Shown: piece after piece, positions 1 through 8,642 of the stretch
Layout: every line of letters begins with the position of its first letter
Numbering within the stretch: the first letter of the stretch is position 1
DNA from: DASYXT01 sp035934555
GTDB taxonomy: Bacteria; Verrucomicrobiota; Verrucomicrobiia; Limisphaerales; UBA8199
DNA: 64,000 nucleotides
Reading direction: 5' to 3'
Assembly (NCBI GenBank): GCA_035934555.1
Contig: DASYXT010000071.1
Span: 75,775 to 139,774, forward strand
Program-made: the position numbers and the translations under genes
Notes under the pieces: model-generated
Database searches by the model: none
The model's input: the letters and a program-made list of their open reading frames with translations, nothing else
What the model was told of the DNA's origin: nothing

Positions 1-329
1 CGGCACCGTTCTTTGGCTGCGCCCAATAAATCATGCCAATGTGCTCGTGCGTTGGGTTGATCCGGTGAATGTCGAGGAAGCGCGGCGCTATCAACGCCCG
101 CGTGCCGTTGCCGGTCGTAGGCGGCCGTTCGCCCAGTAATTCCACCTCAAACCCGCTCTCTTCGCGCGCCTCGCGCAACGCCGCCGCTTCCGGGTCTTCA
201 TCCAGTTCAATATGGCCGCCCAGAGGCAACCACCGGTCGAGCGCGCGGTGATGCACGAGCAGCACTTTGCCGCCCTGCACCACAAAGATCACCACGGTGA
301 AATCAATCCTCTCGTGCAGGTGCGGCATA
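1..329 (-). CDS. NUDIX hydrolase, C-terminus cut off by the window edge
   Basis: Partial gene: it starts at the ATG ending at 329 and runs off the left edge, leaving about 109 residues. The protein begins MPHLHERIDFTVVIFVV and carries a complete NUDIX box, GHIELDEDPEAAALREAREE followed by SGF, matching G-x5-E-x7-RE-U-x-EE-x-G-U. NUDIX proteins hydrolyse nucleoside diphosphates linked to another group, using Mg2+ held by the REUXEE glutamates. The substrate cannot be told from the fragment. It lies upstream of, and in the same direction as, nothing else visible; the next gene (fmdB-like) is 46 bp behind its start. Family certain, specificity unknown. Confidence 0.85.
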
Positions 330-375
330 CTCGGGCAATGAGAGGCCGGTCGGCGCTCGAACGTCTCGAGCGAGT

Positions 376-885
376 TTAATAATCGTACAACCCGGCGTCG
401 TGCGAGTACGCCCCGCCGCCCATGCCGCCACCCTCTTCATCAGGGCCGCCCATGAATTCCCCCAACACGTCACCCATATCTTCCTCGATCTTTTCCGGGT
501 CTTCTCCCGCTTCGAGCCGCTTGATGGCTACGTCCAGCTCCTTCGGCACGGCGCCCGGGGGCATCAGGTCCTTCATTTTCCGCATCATGTGGGCCATGTG
601 CCGCGGGTTGTTCTCGTCGAGGTGCTCCATGTCGCGTTCCAACTCGCTCATCGCGCGCTCGACGCGTGGGTCATCCATGTCAGGCATCGGCGGCTCGCCC
701 ATATCATCGGCAGCCTTGGCGGCGGGTTCTTTCAGGCCGCGGGTCATGGCAAACCGTGTGACCTGCTTGCTCATTTTCTTGTTGCCGCATTTCGGACAGG
801 TCGGCAGTCCCTCGGGATTGACCCGTTTGGACAGGAAATTGAAAATCACCCGGCACTTCGGGCAGGCGTATTCATAAATCGGCAT
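376..885 (-). CDS. FmdB-family zinc ribbon protein
   Basis: 169 residues. The N-terminus MPIYEYACPKC is the classic FmdB/putative regulatory zinc ribbon, with CPKC at residues 8-11 and again at 30-33 forming a four-cysteine zinc site. After about residue 50 the protein turns into an acidic, methionine-rich and helical stretch (MSELERDMEHLDENNPRHMA) and ends in a glycine-rich tail (GGGMGGGAYSHDAGLYDY). FmdB proteins are small and of unknown exact role; the family was first linked to regulation of formamidase/amidase genes. The long acidic extension is beyond the usual 70-110 residues. It may pair with partner proteins, which is inference. Confidence 0.85.
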   Translation of the reverse strand: MPIYEYACPKCRVIFNFLSKRVNPEGLPTCPKCGNKKMSKQVTRFAMTRGLKEPAAKAADDMGEPPMPDMDDPRVERAMSELERDMEHLDENNPRHMAHMMRKMKDLMPPGAVPKELDVAIKRLEAGEDPEKIEEDMGDVLGEFMGGPDEEGGGMGGGAYSHDAGLYDY

Positions 886-927
886 ACCGCAGCCAGCTTA
901 GCTCCCGACGCGCAAAAAACAAGGCGC

Positions 928-1058
928 GGAGCGCGGACATTCCTGTCCGCAGCAGTTTCCGAACGGCAGCACGGCTCGGATTTGCTGCCGATTCCACCGG
1001 GGTTACATTGCTGCCGACTAAAGTCCTGCGCTCCGACCGCAGGAATGTCCGCGCTCCG
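928..1058. repeat. Family A palindromic repeat, copy 1
   Basis: Intergenic copy between fmdB-like and lysA. The left arm is GGAGCGCGGACATTCCTGTC followed by CGCAGCA, which folds on itself. The right end carries GCGGACTAAAGT-like and GGAATGTCCGCGCTCC sequences, the inverse of the left arm. In this copy the arm centre is ACATTCCTGT rather than ACTTTAGT, and the right end has the matching change (CAGGAATGT). That looks like compensatory variation that preserves pairing between the two arms. Confidence 0.8.
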
Positions 1059-1124
1059 ACCGTTACTGACCGATTACAACCGATGCCTGTTACTGGCCAC
1101 GTTGAGTGCGGCGAGCAATTCAGA

Positions 1125-2426
1125 TCACTTCTGCCACGGGGCGAGTTGCTCGCCGCGCCAGATGTCCTGGACCGGCTGGCGCTGCCGCACGACGGCGGCG
1201 CGGCGGCCATTGACGAGCGCCTCGGTGGCTAACGGGCGAGTGTTGTAATTCGAGGCCATGACCGAGCCGTAGGCGCCCGCGCTCATCAGGGCCAAGTACT
1301 CGCCCTGCCCAAGGCGCGGCAGCGCGCGATCCTGACAAAAGAAATCGCCCGATTCACAGATGGGCCCGACGACGTCCGATTTGAGCGTTGCGCCGTTGCG
1401 CCCACGCCGAAGCGGGATGATTTCGTGATAGGCGTCGTAAAACGCGGGGCGGATGAGGTCGTTCATCGCCGCATCCACAATCAGGAAATTCTTGCGGCCG
1501 GTTTTTTTGACGTACTCGACACGGGTGATGAGCACACCGGCATTGCCGGAGATGAACCGGCCGGGTTCGAGCAGAATCCGCAAGCCCAGCGGGTGCAGCA
1601 ACGGCAACAGCCGCGCGGCGTAGCTCCGCGGAGTGAGGATGCGCCGGGCATCCGGGGTCTGCCACCATCTGTCCGAGCCGCTGGCCAGCGCCGGCTCGTA
1701 CACGATGCCCAGGCCGCCGCCGATGCTCAGAAACTCCAGCCCGAACCGCTCTTTCAACCGCTGCACTAACGGCGTCACCTTGCGCACCGCCTGCTCGAAC
1801 GGTGCCGTGTCGGTAATTTGCGACCCGATGTGCATTTGGAGTCCGCGCAGGCGCAAGTGCTTCAGACGCGCTGCTCGTGCATACACTGCTTCGATCTTTT
1901 CGAACGCGATGCCGAACTTGTTTTCATACGTACCGGTGGTGATTTTTTTATGCGTGTGCGCCTCGATGTTTGGGTTTACGCGCAAGGAGACGGGCGCTGC
2001 TTTGCGCAACCGGCTGGCGATTTCTTCAATGCGCTCCAACTCCGGCTCGCTCTCGGCGTTAAACGCATACACCCCCGCCCGAAGCGCCAGCTCAATCTCC
2101 TCGGTCGTCTTGCCCACCCCGGCAAAAACGCATTTGGCGGCCCGGCCTCCGGCGGCTTGCACGCGCTGCAACTCACCGCCGCTGACGATATCAAACCCGC
2201 TGTCCAGGCGCGCCAGGGTGCGCAACACCGACAGGCTCGAGTTGGACTTAACGGCATAACAGATGAGGTGGTCGAGGCCGGCCAGGGCGCAGTCGAGCTT
2301 TTGAAAGTGGTCGGTGAGCGTGTGTTGGGAGTAAACGTAAATGGGGGTGCCATATTCCCGCGCCAGTCGTTCGAGCGGCACCTGTTCGCAATAGAGCTGG
2401 TTGCCAACGTAATGGAAGTCGTGCAT
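1125..2426 (-). CDS. lysA: Diaminopimelate decarboxylase
   Basis: 433 residues from the ATG ending at 2426 (MHDFHYVGNQLYCEQVPLER). Decarboxylates meso-diaminopimelate to lysine, the last step of lysine synthesis, using PLP in the cytoplasm. The PLP lysine is K60 in CYAVKSNSSLSVL. SGGEL, the phosphate-binding GGGLG and the CESGDFF motif of the partner-subunit active site are all present, and the C-terminal beta domain holds the expected SAGAYGSVMASNYN. An in-frame start 40 codons upstream exists, but those codons lie partly in repeat copy 2, so the 2426 start is preferred. No clear Shine-Dalgarno is visible. It is a monocistronic-looking gene. Confidence 0.95.
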   Translation of the reverse strand: MHDFHYVGNQLYCEQVPLERLAREYGTPIYVYSQHTLTDHFQKLDCALAGLDHLICYAVKSNSSLSVLRTLARLDSGFDIVSGGELQRVQAAGGRAAKCVFAGVGKTTEEIELALRAGVYAFNAESEPELERIEEIASRLRKAAPVSLRVNPNIEAHTHKKITTGTYENKFGIAFEKIEAVYARAARLKHLRLRGLQMHIGSQITDTAPFEQAVRKVTPLVQRLKERFGLEFLSIGGGLGIVYEPALASGSDRWWQTPDARRILTPRSYAARLLPLLHPLGLRILLEPGRFISGNAGVLITRVEYVKKTGRKNFLIVDAAMNDLIRPAFYDAYHEIIPLRRGRNGATLKSDVVGPICESGDFFCQDRALPRLGQGEYLALMSAGAYGSVMASNYNTRPLATEALVNGRRAAVVRQRQPVQDIWRGEQLAPWQK

Positions 2427-2505
2427 GCGGAGTAAAATGGAAGGGGCAAAGGAGTTTATCAACCAGCTTCTGGCCTGGGTACCGGTGGACTGGAGCGGGT
2501 GCACC

Positions 2506-2613
2506 GGAGCGCAGACTTGAGTCCGCAGAATTTCTGAACCCGTCAACCGCGCCGCAACACTACTCGATTCACCTTCAGTGCGAGTGGCGCTGTGGACTGA
2601 AGTCCGCGCTCCG
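2506..2613. repeat. Family A palindromic repeat, copy 2
   Basis: Lies between lysA and the Pro/Ala-rich gene. The left arm is GGAGCGCAGACTTGAGTCCG followed by CAGAA; the right arm is GTGGACTGAAGTCCGCGCTC plus C; the spacer is about 55 bp. It ends 4 bp before the stop codon of the 2618-3586 gene, so it could act as that gene's transcript end (inference). Confidence 0.8.
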
Positions 2614-2617
2614 AGAG

Positions 2618-3586
2618 TTACTGCGCGCCGAGGATTTTGGCGCGCTCGGCCTGATATTGCTCCGGAGTGATCTGGTCGGCCTTGTAACGCACCAGCAAGG
2701 CCTGGAGGCGTTGCTGCTTATCAGCGGAAATCGGCAACGGCGGCCCCACCAACGCAGGCAACGCCAGGTTGCTCTTAGCCATTTTCGAATGCTGCGGCTG
2801 GCGAGGCATCATCGGCTGCTGGCCAGGCGGCGGTTCCGCAGGCGCTTCCGCGGCCAGTTCCTCCATTTTCTTGCGCATGGCTTCGCGGGCTTTGTTGATC
2901 GAGTCCTGGTCCAGTTGAGGATAGGCGGCAGGAGCCACGGCGGCGGGGGCTTCTGCCGGAGGAGGAGTAGCAACGGCAGCGGCAGGCGCGGGCGCCGGTT
3001 CGGCAGCGGCGGCAGGTTGAGGGGGTGTGGCGGCTGGCGTAGCAGCAGTTGCAGGTTCAGTTGCGGGAGTCGCCGGAGCCGGCGCGGGAGCCTCAACGGC
3101 CGGCGCTTGCCCTGCTAACTCCTCCATTTTCTTGCGCATGGCTTCGCGGGCTTTATTGATGGCGTCCTGGTCCAGTAGTTGGGGAGCGGCGCCAGGAGCA
3201 ACTGCGGCTGGAGCCTCTGCGGGGGGAGTGGTTGCGACGGCAGGGGCAGGCGCGGGCGGCGGTTCCGTCGGAGCAACTGCGGCAGGTTCGGCTGGGGGAG
3301 CCGTCGGAATAGGCGCCGGGGTTACGGCTGGCGCGGGCGCGGGTGCCGGGGTGCGGGGGTTATGTGCTTTCGGGCGAGGCGCGGGTTGCGGCACAAGTTG
3401 CTGCATCTTCTCGCGCATGGCCTCGCGGGCCTTCTCGATTTCAGCTCGCGTGGCGCGCGGCTGCGCGGCGCTCGGCTCAGGTGCGGGCTGGTTGGTTTGG
3501 ATTTGGGCATCCGAATCGGCTCCGCGAACCGATGGCAACGCGCAAAGGGCGGCGCAGACAACCAACGAGATTCTTAGGATCTGCAT
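2618..3586 (-). CDS. Secreted proline/alanine-rich protein with three KAREAMRKKMEEL repeats and a SHOCT-like tail
   Basis: 322 residues. A signal peptide (MQILRISLVVCAALCALPSV then RGA) is followed by long Pro/Ala/Glu-rich linkers. These separate three copies of a short helical motif: IEKAREAMREKMQQLV (about residue 50), INKAREAMRKKMEELAGQ (about 143) and INKAREAMRKKMEELAAE (about 232). The last 45 residues (ISADKQQRLQALLVRYKADQ, then ITPEQYQAERAKIL) look like a SHOCT-type short helical domain, which often mediates oligomerisation. The linkers resemble cell-wall-spanning spacers. Function is not known; an envelope or periplasmic scaffold is a guess. Confidence 0.75.
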   Translation of the reverse strand: MQILRISLVVCAALCALPSVRGADSDAQIQTNQPAPEPSAAQPRATRAEIEKAREAMREKMQQLVPQPAPRPKAHNPRTPAPAPAPAVTPAPIPTAPPAEPAAVAPTEPPPAPAPAVATTPPAEAPAAVAPGAAPQLLDQDAINKAREAMRKKMEELAGQAPAVEAPAPAPATPATEPATAATPAATPPQPAAAAEPAPAPAAAVATPPPAEAPAAVAPAAYPQLDQDSINKAREAMRKKMEELAAEAPAEPPPGQQPMMPRQPQHSKMAKSNLALPALVGPPLPISADKQQRLQALLVRYKADQITPEQYQAERAKILGAQ

Positions 3587-3639
3587 GTCGCCTTTTTACG
3601 AGAAAATTGGGGTTGACGCAACAGCTTAATGGAGCCAAC

Positions 3640-3734
3640 GGAGCGCGGACTTTAGTGCGCAGCAACCCTCTAAAGGAAGATGGGCCCCTGGGCGTTCGGA
3701 AGTTACTGCGGACTGAAGCTGAAGTCCGCGCCCC
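3640..3734. repeat. Family A palindromic repeat, copy 3
   Basis: Sits between two divergently transcribed genes. The left arm is GGAGCGCGGACTTTAGTGCG followed by CAGCA; the right part reads CTGCGGACTGAAGCTGAAGT and then CCGCGCCCC. The right arm holds a duplicated AAGCTGAAG centre, as in copies 4 and 5. Confidence 0.8.
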
Positions 3735-3791
3735 GTCGGCCCGTGAAGCGGCTCGACATCCCGGTTGGCAACCATAGAGTTACCGCCTGTC

Positions 3792-4589
3792 ATGCCATGT
3801 CGTGAACTGCCAGCCTACTACTCCGGGCTGCCGGCTTTTCGCAGGTTGTTCACCCAGGGCAACCCAGTGCTGACATACCATAAGCTGGGGCCGCGCCCCT
3901 GGCGGGTGCGGCTCAAAGGGCTGTATCTGAGCCAATCGCTGTTTTCGCGGCAGTTGGCCGAACTCCGCGCGGCGGCATACCAAAGCGGCTCGTTGGAGGG
4001 CTGCCTGACTCCGGTCAAGGAGCAACGCATCGTGATCACCTTCGACGATGGTTATGAGAACGTGCTGCGCTACGGCCTGGAACCACTCGCGGCGCATCAT
4101 TTCAAGGCGATCCAATTCCTGCCCGTGGCCTGCCTGGGTCGCTGGAACGAATGGGATGTGGCCGTTGGGGAGGCGCGCTGTCCGATCATGGACGCGGCGC
4201 AAGTGCGTGATTGGCTGGCGGCGGGCCATGAAATCGGCTCACACACCCTGACTCACCCTTACCTGACGCGGCTTGCGCCACCCGAGGCCCGCGAGGAAAT
4301 CGCAGCCAGCCGCAAACGGCTCGAAGATTTGTTTGGCCGGCGCATCGTCCACTTCTGTTATCCATACGGGGATTGGAACCAGGCCGTGCGCGACCTGGTC
4401 GCCGAGGCCGGCTACCAAACCGCTTGCACCACCGAGCCAGGGGTGAACACGCCGGACGCTTCGCCCTTCGAGTTGAAGAGGTTTACGGCCAGGTACCCAT
4501 CGCGGAATCTGCACGCGGTCTGGTCCCGGGTCTTCGGTTTGAGAAACGAACTCTCGGAACGCCAAGGCAACGAACCGAACGAAACCTGA
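3792..4589 (+). CDS. Polysaccharide deacetylase (NodB homology domain)
   Basis: 265 residues from the first ATG; an in-frame TTG at 3765 would add nine residues. NodB-type carbohydrate esterase (CE4-like). Motif 1, ITFDDGYENV, places the metal and base aspartates at D85-D86. Motif 2, HTLTHP, supplies metal histidines H151 and H155. Downstream, CYPYGDWNQAV fits the conserved arginine/proline motif region (here YPYG). There is no signal peptide, so it probably acts on a cytoplasmic or membrane-linked glycan precursor. It faces the methyltransferase gene tail-to-tail. The substrate is not determinable. Confidence 0.88.
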   Translation: MPCRELPAYYSGLPAFRRLFTQGNPVLTYHKLGPRPWRVRLKGLYLSQSLFSRQLAELRAAAYQSGSLEGCLTPVKEQRIVITFDDGYENVLRYGLEPLAAHHFKAIQFLPVACLGRWNEWDVAVGEARCPIMDAAQVRDWLAAGHEIGSHTLTHPYLTRLAPPEAREEIAASRKRLEDLFGRRIVHFCYPYGDWNQAVRDLVAEAGYQTACTTEPGVNTPDASPFELKRFTARYPSRNLHAVWSRVFGLRNELSERQGNEPNET

Positions 4590-4681
4590 AACGTCCTCGA
4601 GTTATTTGGTAATTGCCGATGATCGGGTGCAGCGGGAATGGCAGGCTCTGCTTGCGGTTCGGGCTGGCCCCGGCCATGGAA

Positions 4682-5458
4682 TTAACGGCTGCCGCGGCGC
4701 GTCCCAATGAAGGCGTACCGGGCGTGGGTGAGCCCATTAACCATCGCGTCAAAGAAATATTTGAACCCGGTCGAGATGTTTACGCGCTTGGCTTCCAGGG
4801 GCAGGGCGGCTTGTCTAAAGAACTCTTTGTAATCGGCCAAGGTATAGTATCGTTCGTTTACCCCGGTGGTCACAAGGCGCGCGAGCATTTTCCTGCGCGA
4901 TTTGATTTTCACCAACGGCCAGACCGGCTCACGAATCGCGACAAACCGGCCACCCGGTTTCAGCAACCGTTTTACCTCGCGCAGCGCCTGCACGATATTC
5001 GCGGCGTCATGGAGCACCGCCGAGCACACGATGAAATCGAAGTGGCCGTTGGGAAAATCCAACTTATGAAAATCGCCCGGTATGCGGGTGATTTTGGCCG
5101 CATGGGCTCCCAAAGCCCGGAATACCTTGGGGGCTTGCTCGCGCAGCAGCATCGGCGAGAAATCCGTCGCGACGACCTCAACGACTTTCGGCAGCTTGGA
5201 TAACTCGGCGCTCAGCCAGGCCCCGCCCGCGCCAATCTCGAGAATCCGCCCGCTGAATTCCAACCCGCACTTGCGGATTAAGAAGGGAACGAATTTCGGC
5301 AAGTCCTTTTGCAGCGCGCGCAACCATTCGGCTTCATTGCCGGATGCGGCTTGCTGTTTGGCTGCGGCTTCCCGGACCGCGACGGTTCGCGCGTGCGCGT
5401 AACGGGAAAGGAATTGCCTTTTATCGATGTACCGCGACTCGCTGACGTTCACAGACAC
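4682..5458 (-). CDS. Class I SAM-dependent methyltransferase
   Basis: 258 residues from a GTG start (MSVNVSESRYIDKRQFLSRY). The SAM-binding motif I is ILEIGAGGAWLSAELSKLP (about residues 88-106). VVATDFSPMLL is the acidic strand-2 loop and FDFIVCSAVLHDA is motif IV. Motif VI is LLKPGGRFVAIREPVWPLV. This resembles the UbiE/type 11 group. The C-terminal part (YYTLADYKEFFRQAALPLEA) is usual for small-molecule or lipid methyltransferases. No neighbour reveals the substrate. Confidence 0.85.
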   Translation of the reverse strand: MSVNVSESRYIDKRQFLSRYAHARTVAVREAAAKQQAASGNEAEWLRALQKDLPKFVPFLIRKCGLEFSGRILEIGAGGAWLSAELSKLPKVVEVVATDFSPMLLREQAPKVFRALGAHAAKITRIPGDFHKLDFPNGHFDFIVCSAVLHDAANIVQALREVKRLLKPGGRFVAIREPVWPLVKIKSRRKMLARLVTTGVNERYYTLADYKEFFRQAALPLEAKRVNISTGFKYFFDAMVNGLTHARYAFIGTRRGSR

Positions 5459-5730
5459 AACTCAATTGACGTTCGTGACCCAAATCGAACCCAAACTTAT
5501 CTGCGCAATTTGATTGCCACCGCAGGCTCCACAGTACTGAAGAGTGGATTTTCTGACAACTGAAACAACTGAAACCCATGACCGCATTTTCAGCCTTTGT
5601 TCCCGCTAACACCAACCCCCAGGATCACCACCCCGCTGGCTGACGAAATGTACTATTGTGCTCCGCCCCCTCGAGCTCCCGCGCTCGGACGCTTGAAACT
5701 CCGCTCCCCCTCGCCTTATCTTCCCTCCCC

Positions 5731-7542
5731 ATGCGCTGCCCCCTCGTTCTCCCGCTGCTTTTCACGTTCCTCACGACCGCCCAATTCACCCGCGCCGCCG
5801 ATTATCCACCTCCACAAACCGGCGATTACATTCTTCATGGTTTCCACTTCCGTTCCGGCGAGACCTTGCCCGAGTTGCGCATCCACTACCGAACTCTCGG
5901 CCAGCCGCGCAAGGATGCTCTGGGCCGTGTGCGCAATGCCGTTCTCATTCTCCACGGCACGACGGGCAGTGGCGCGCAGTTCATGCGCCCGGAATTCGCC
6001 GGCGAACTGTTCAGTGCCGGCCAGGTCCTCGATGCCGCCCGCTATTATCTCATTCTGCCCGACGGCATCGGCCACGGCCAATCCAGCAAACCCAGCGACC
6101 AGCTCCGTGCCCATTTCCCCCATTACGGCTATCGCGACATGGTCGAGGCCCAATTCCGGCTTTTGACCGAGGCGCTGGGCGTCAACCATCTGCGCCTGGT
6201 AATGGGCACCTCGATGGGCGGCATGCACACCTGGCTCTGGGGTGAGACTTACCCGGATTTCATGGACGCTCTGTTGGCCCTGGCCTGCCTGCCTACCCAA
6301 ATCTCCGGCCGCAACCGCGTCTGGCGCCGTATGATCATCGATGCCATCAGATCCGACCCGGCCTGGCTCGAAGGCGATTACCAGGCTCAACCGTCCGGCT
6401 TGCGCTCCGCTCTGGAGGTCCTCTACTTCATGAGCAGCAATCCCGTTCAACGCCAAAAAGAATCTCCCACCCTCGCGCAAGCCGACCAGGCGCTCGATCG
6501 TTTTGTCACTGCTTCCATGAAAACCCACGACGCCAACGACGTGCTCTATGCCCTCGAAGCTTCCCGAGATTACGACCCCGGCCCGGACCTCGAAAAAATC
6601 CAGGCGCCGCTGCTGGCCATCAATTCTGCCGACGACTTAATCAACCCACCCGAGTTGGGCATCCTCGAACGCGAGATCGGCCGCGTGCCCCATGGCACGG
6701 CACTGGTCATTCCCGAAAGCGACCGGACGCGCGGCCACGGCACCCACACCCTCGCCGCCGTCTGGAAGGACCAGCTCCGGCTCTTCTTGTGGCAGACGGA
6801 AATCCAGTCCAGCCTGGTCGCCTCTAATTTGCCCATCCGCAGCATCGACCCGCCCGAGCAAGGGTTCTTCGCGAAAAGCCTAGACTTTCATGGTATCCCG
6901 ATCAAAGCGCCCCAAGTCGTCGCTGACCAGGCCCTCTACGCGGCTTATGCACGGTTGTCGCTGCTGTTCTATGGGCTACTGGACACTCAGCCCATGGTCA
7001 TTTCCAATCTCGTCGCCGCCGGCGCCGAACTCCACATCATTGGCCGCAACCAGGTCACAACCGATTTGCCCGAATGGCGGCAAGACAAAGGCAAGAAGCT
7101 GGCAGAGTATCACGGCCTAACCCGCGACGAGCGCACCCGCGGCATGGGCGGCCTTCTGACCTCCTGTGGCGAGGAAAACCTCCTCCGCTTGACCAACGAC
7201 CGCTACCGCGGACGTGATATCTGCCTCCACGAATTCGCCCACAACATCCGCAACCACGGGATTCAGCATCAACTCCGGGATCGGTTCGACCAGCAGTATC
7301 GCCGTTCTCTGGCCAAGGGCCTTTGGAAGAACTCCTACGCCGGCTCCAACCCCGACGAGTTCTTCGCCGAACTGACCATGTGGTATTTCGGAACTCATGG
7401 TGACTTGCACATGACCGGCCCCAAGCCCGCCGACGGCCCCCTCGGCCTCAAACAATACGACCCGGACGCCTTTACGCTGCTGGATGATTTCTATTGCGGG
7501 CGGATCACCATCGCCAGGAGTGGAACCACGCCGATGAGGTGA
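5731..7542 (+). CDS. Secreted MetX-like alpha/beta hydrolase fused to an HExxH metallopeptidase-like domain
   Basis: 603 residues from the ATG at 5731, which opens a clean signal peptide (MRCPLVLPLLFTFLTTAQFT then RAAD). Residues about 25-355 are an alpha/beta hydrolase of the homoserine O-acetyltransferase type, with nucleophile S161 in MGTSMGGMHTW, acid D301/D302 in NSADDLINPPE, and histidine H336 in RGHGTH. Residues about 370-603 form a second domain with H500-E-F-A-H504 and downstream glutamates E543/E547 in DEFFAELTMWYFG, the layout of a zinc metallopeptidase (HExxH plus distal Glu). MetX proteins are normally cytoplasmic and about 370 residues long, so this exported fusion is not a methionine enzyme. 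Substrate unknown; the domain reading is by motif only. Confidence 0.8.
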   Translation: MRCPLVLPLLFTFLTTAQFTRAADYPPPQTGDYILHGFHFRSGETLPELRIHYRTLGQPRKDALGRVRNAVLILHGTTGSGAQFMRPEFAGELFSAGQVLDAARYYLILPDGIGHGQSSKPSDQLRAHFPHYGYRDMVEAQFRLLTEALGVNHLRLVMGTSMGGMHTWLWGETYPDFMDALLALACLPTQISGRNRVWRRMIIDAIRSDPAWLEGDYQAQPSGLRSALEVLYFMSSNPVQRQKESPTLAQADQALDRFVTASMKTHDANDVLYALEASRDYDPGPDLEKIQAPLLAINSADDLINPPELGILEREIGRVPHGTALVIPESDRTRGHGTHTLAAVWKDQLRLFLWQTEIQSSLVASNLPIRSIDPPEQGFFAKSLDFHGIPIKAPQVVADQALYAAYARLSLLFYGLLDTQPMVISNLVAAGAELHIIGRNQVTTDLPEWRQDKGKKLAEYHGLTRDERTRGMGGLLTSCGEENLLRLTNDRYRGRDICLHEFAHNIRNHGIQHQLRDRFDQQYRRSLAKGLWKNSYAGSNPDEFFAELTMWYFGTHGDLHMTGPKPADGPLGLKQYDPDAFTLLDDFYCGRITIARSGTTPMR

Positions 7543-7587
7543 TCTCATTTACCTGACCAAACTCTTCTCTCTCAAGCGCACCGCGCA

Positions 7588-8079
7588 TCACCCGGAGGGT
7601 CCGGAGCGGGCGCGTTGTTCGGCAAAAAAGCGCTGGAGCAGCGAGCGGCATTCGGGTTCCCGTACGCCGCTGGTGCTGGCGCAGCGGTGGTTCAAGCCAG
7701 GGAATTGCAGCAGATTCAGGGCGCTGCCTGCCGCGCCCGCCTTGGGGTCAAGCGCCCCGAACACGACCCGTGCCAGGCGCACGTGAATGATCGCGCCGGC
7801 GCACATCGGGCACGGCTCCTTGGTGACATACAACGTGCAATCCGTTAGACGCCAGTCGCCGACTGCCTCCTCCGCCTGGGTCAAGGCCAGCATCTCCGCA
7901 TGCGCCGTGGCGTCTTTGAGCAACTCGACCTGGTTAAAGGCGCGCGCGAGCACCCGCCCTTCGCGAACAACGACCGCCCCGACGGGCACCTCGCCGGCCG
8001 CGTAGGCGCGGGCCGCCTGGCGCAGGGCTTCGCCCATGAAGAAATGGTCGCTTTGCAGATCGACAATCGGTTCGCTCAT
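7588..8079 (-). CDS. tadA: tRNA-specific adenosine deaminase
   Basis: 163 residues from the ATG ending at 8079. Deaminates A34 to inosine in tRNA-Arg(ACG). The zinc site is H60-A-E62 (HAEMLAL) with E62 as proton shuttle, plus C90 and C93 in EPCPMCAGAIIHVRL. It overlaps the stop of the upstream NUDIX gene by 4 bp (ATGA), so the two are probably translated together. Longer in-frame readings to 8472 are just the antiparallel frame of the NUDIX gene. Confidence 0.93.
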   Translation of the reverse strand: MSEPIVDLQSDHFFMGEALRQAARAYAAGEVPVGAVVVREGRVLARAFNQVELLKDATAHAEMLALTQAEEAVGDWRLTDCTLYVTKEPCPMCAGAIIHVRLARVVFGALDPKAGAAGSALNLLQFPGLNHRCASTSGVREPECRSLLQRFFAEQRARSGPSG

Positions 8080-8609
8080 GCGGAAGCGAGACAGGATTCC
8101 TCCAGAACCCAGTCGTTGGTGCCATCGGGATGGCAATGGCAATAGGCGGCGAAGAACCCGCCGCGATGCTGCCAGAACCAGGGCCAGATGCGCTCGCGAT
8201 CGGTTTGCGGCAGACGCAATTCGCTCAAAGCTGCTCGGGGAAAAAAACTGAAGCGCCCCTCGGCGTGCGGCGGAGGAAGCGCGGCTAACTTGCGTTTCAC
8301 TTCGAATAAAAACATCAGCCAATGACTCTGGCCTTGATACCCGTGCTCGCTGACCAATCCGGTCAGGTGCAAATCCGACGCAGTGAATGTCACCCCCAAC
8401 TCCTCCTGCGCCTCGCGGCAGGCGCAGGCATAAGGGGACTCGCCCAGGAACGTCTTGAGCTTTCCGCCGCACGGGCTCCAGAAACCGCGATTCGGTTCCT
8501 GCGCGCGTTCCAGCAGCAATAACTCATCGCGCTCATTGAAACAATAGAGCAGCGTCGCCAGTTGATAGGGCAAGCTCACCCGCTCATGCAACTGGCATCC
8601 GGGACCCAA
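8076..8609 (-). CDS. NUDIX hydrolase, MutT/8-oxo-dGTPase-like
   Basis: 177 residues. The NUDIX box is GGKLKTFLGESPYACACREA followed by QEELGV. Compared with MutT (GGKxExGE) there are two extra residues between the GGK and the GE. The catalytic REAQEELGV core is intact. LLYCFNERDELLLLERAQEP at the N-terminus is typical of enzymes that clean oxidised nucleotides. The C-terminal part (WPWFWQHRGGFFAAYCHCHP) is rich in Trp, Phe, His and Cys and is not standard. Translationally coupled to tadA. The start is uncertain; MGPGCQLHERVSLPYQL is the longest ATG reading. Confidence 0.82.
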   Translation of the reverse strand: MGPGCQLHERVSLPYQLATLLYCFNERDELLLLERAQEPNRGFWSPCGGKLKTFLGESPYACACREAQEELGVTFTASDLHLTGLVSEHGYQGQSHWLMFLFEVKRKLAALPPPHAEGRFSFFPRAALSELRLPQTDRERIWPWFWQHRGGFFAAYCHCHPDGTNDWVLEESCLASA

Positions 8610-8642
8610 CGCAAGCGCATTAGGGGCGCCGGCCAGAACTGC

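Noticed and set aside
400..1248. 282-codon open frame opposite fmdB and beyond
   Set aside because: Shadow of the fmdB gene and repeat copy 1; no domain, low-complexity composition.
2427..2546. Longer lysA reading with a 40-residue N-terminal extension
   Set aside because: The extension partly lies in repeat copy 2 (LRTQVCAPVHPLQSTG is repeat text) and known lysA proteins begin at the MHDFHY position.
8080..8472. Long tadA reading starting at 8472
   Set aside because: It is the antiparallel-frame image of the NUDIX gene that truly occupies this stretch; TadA homology starts at 8079.
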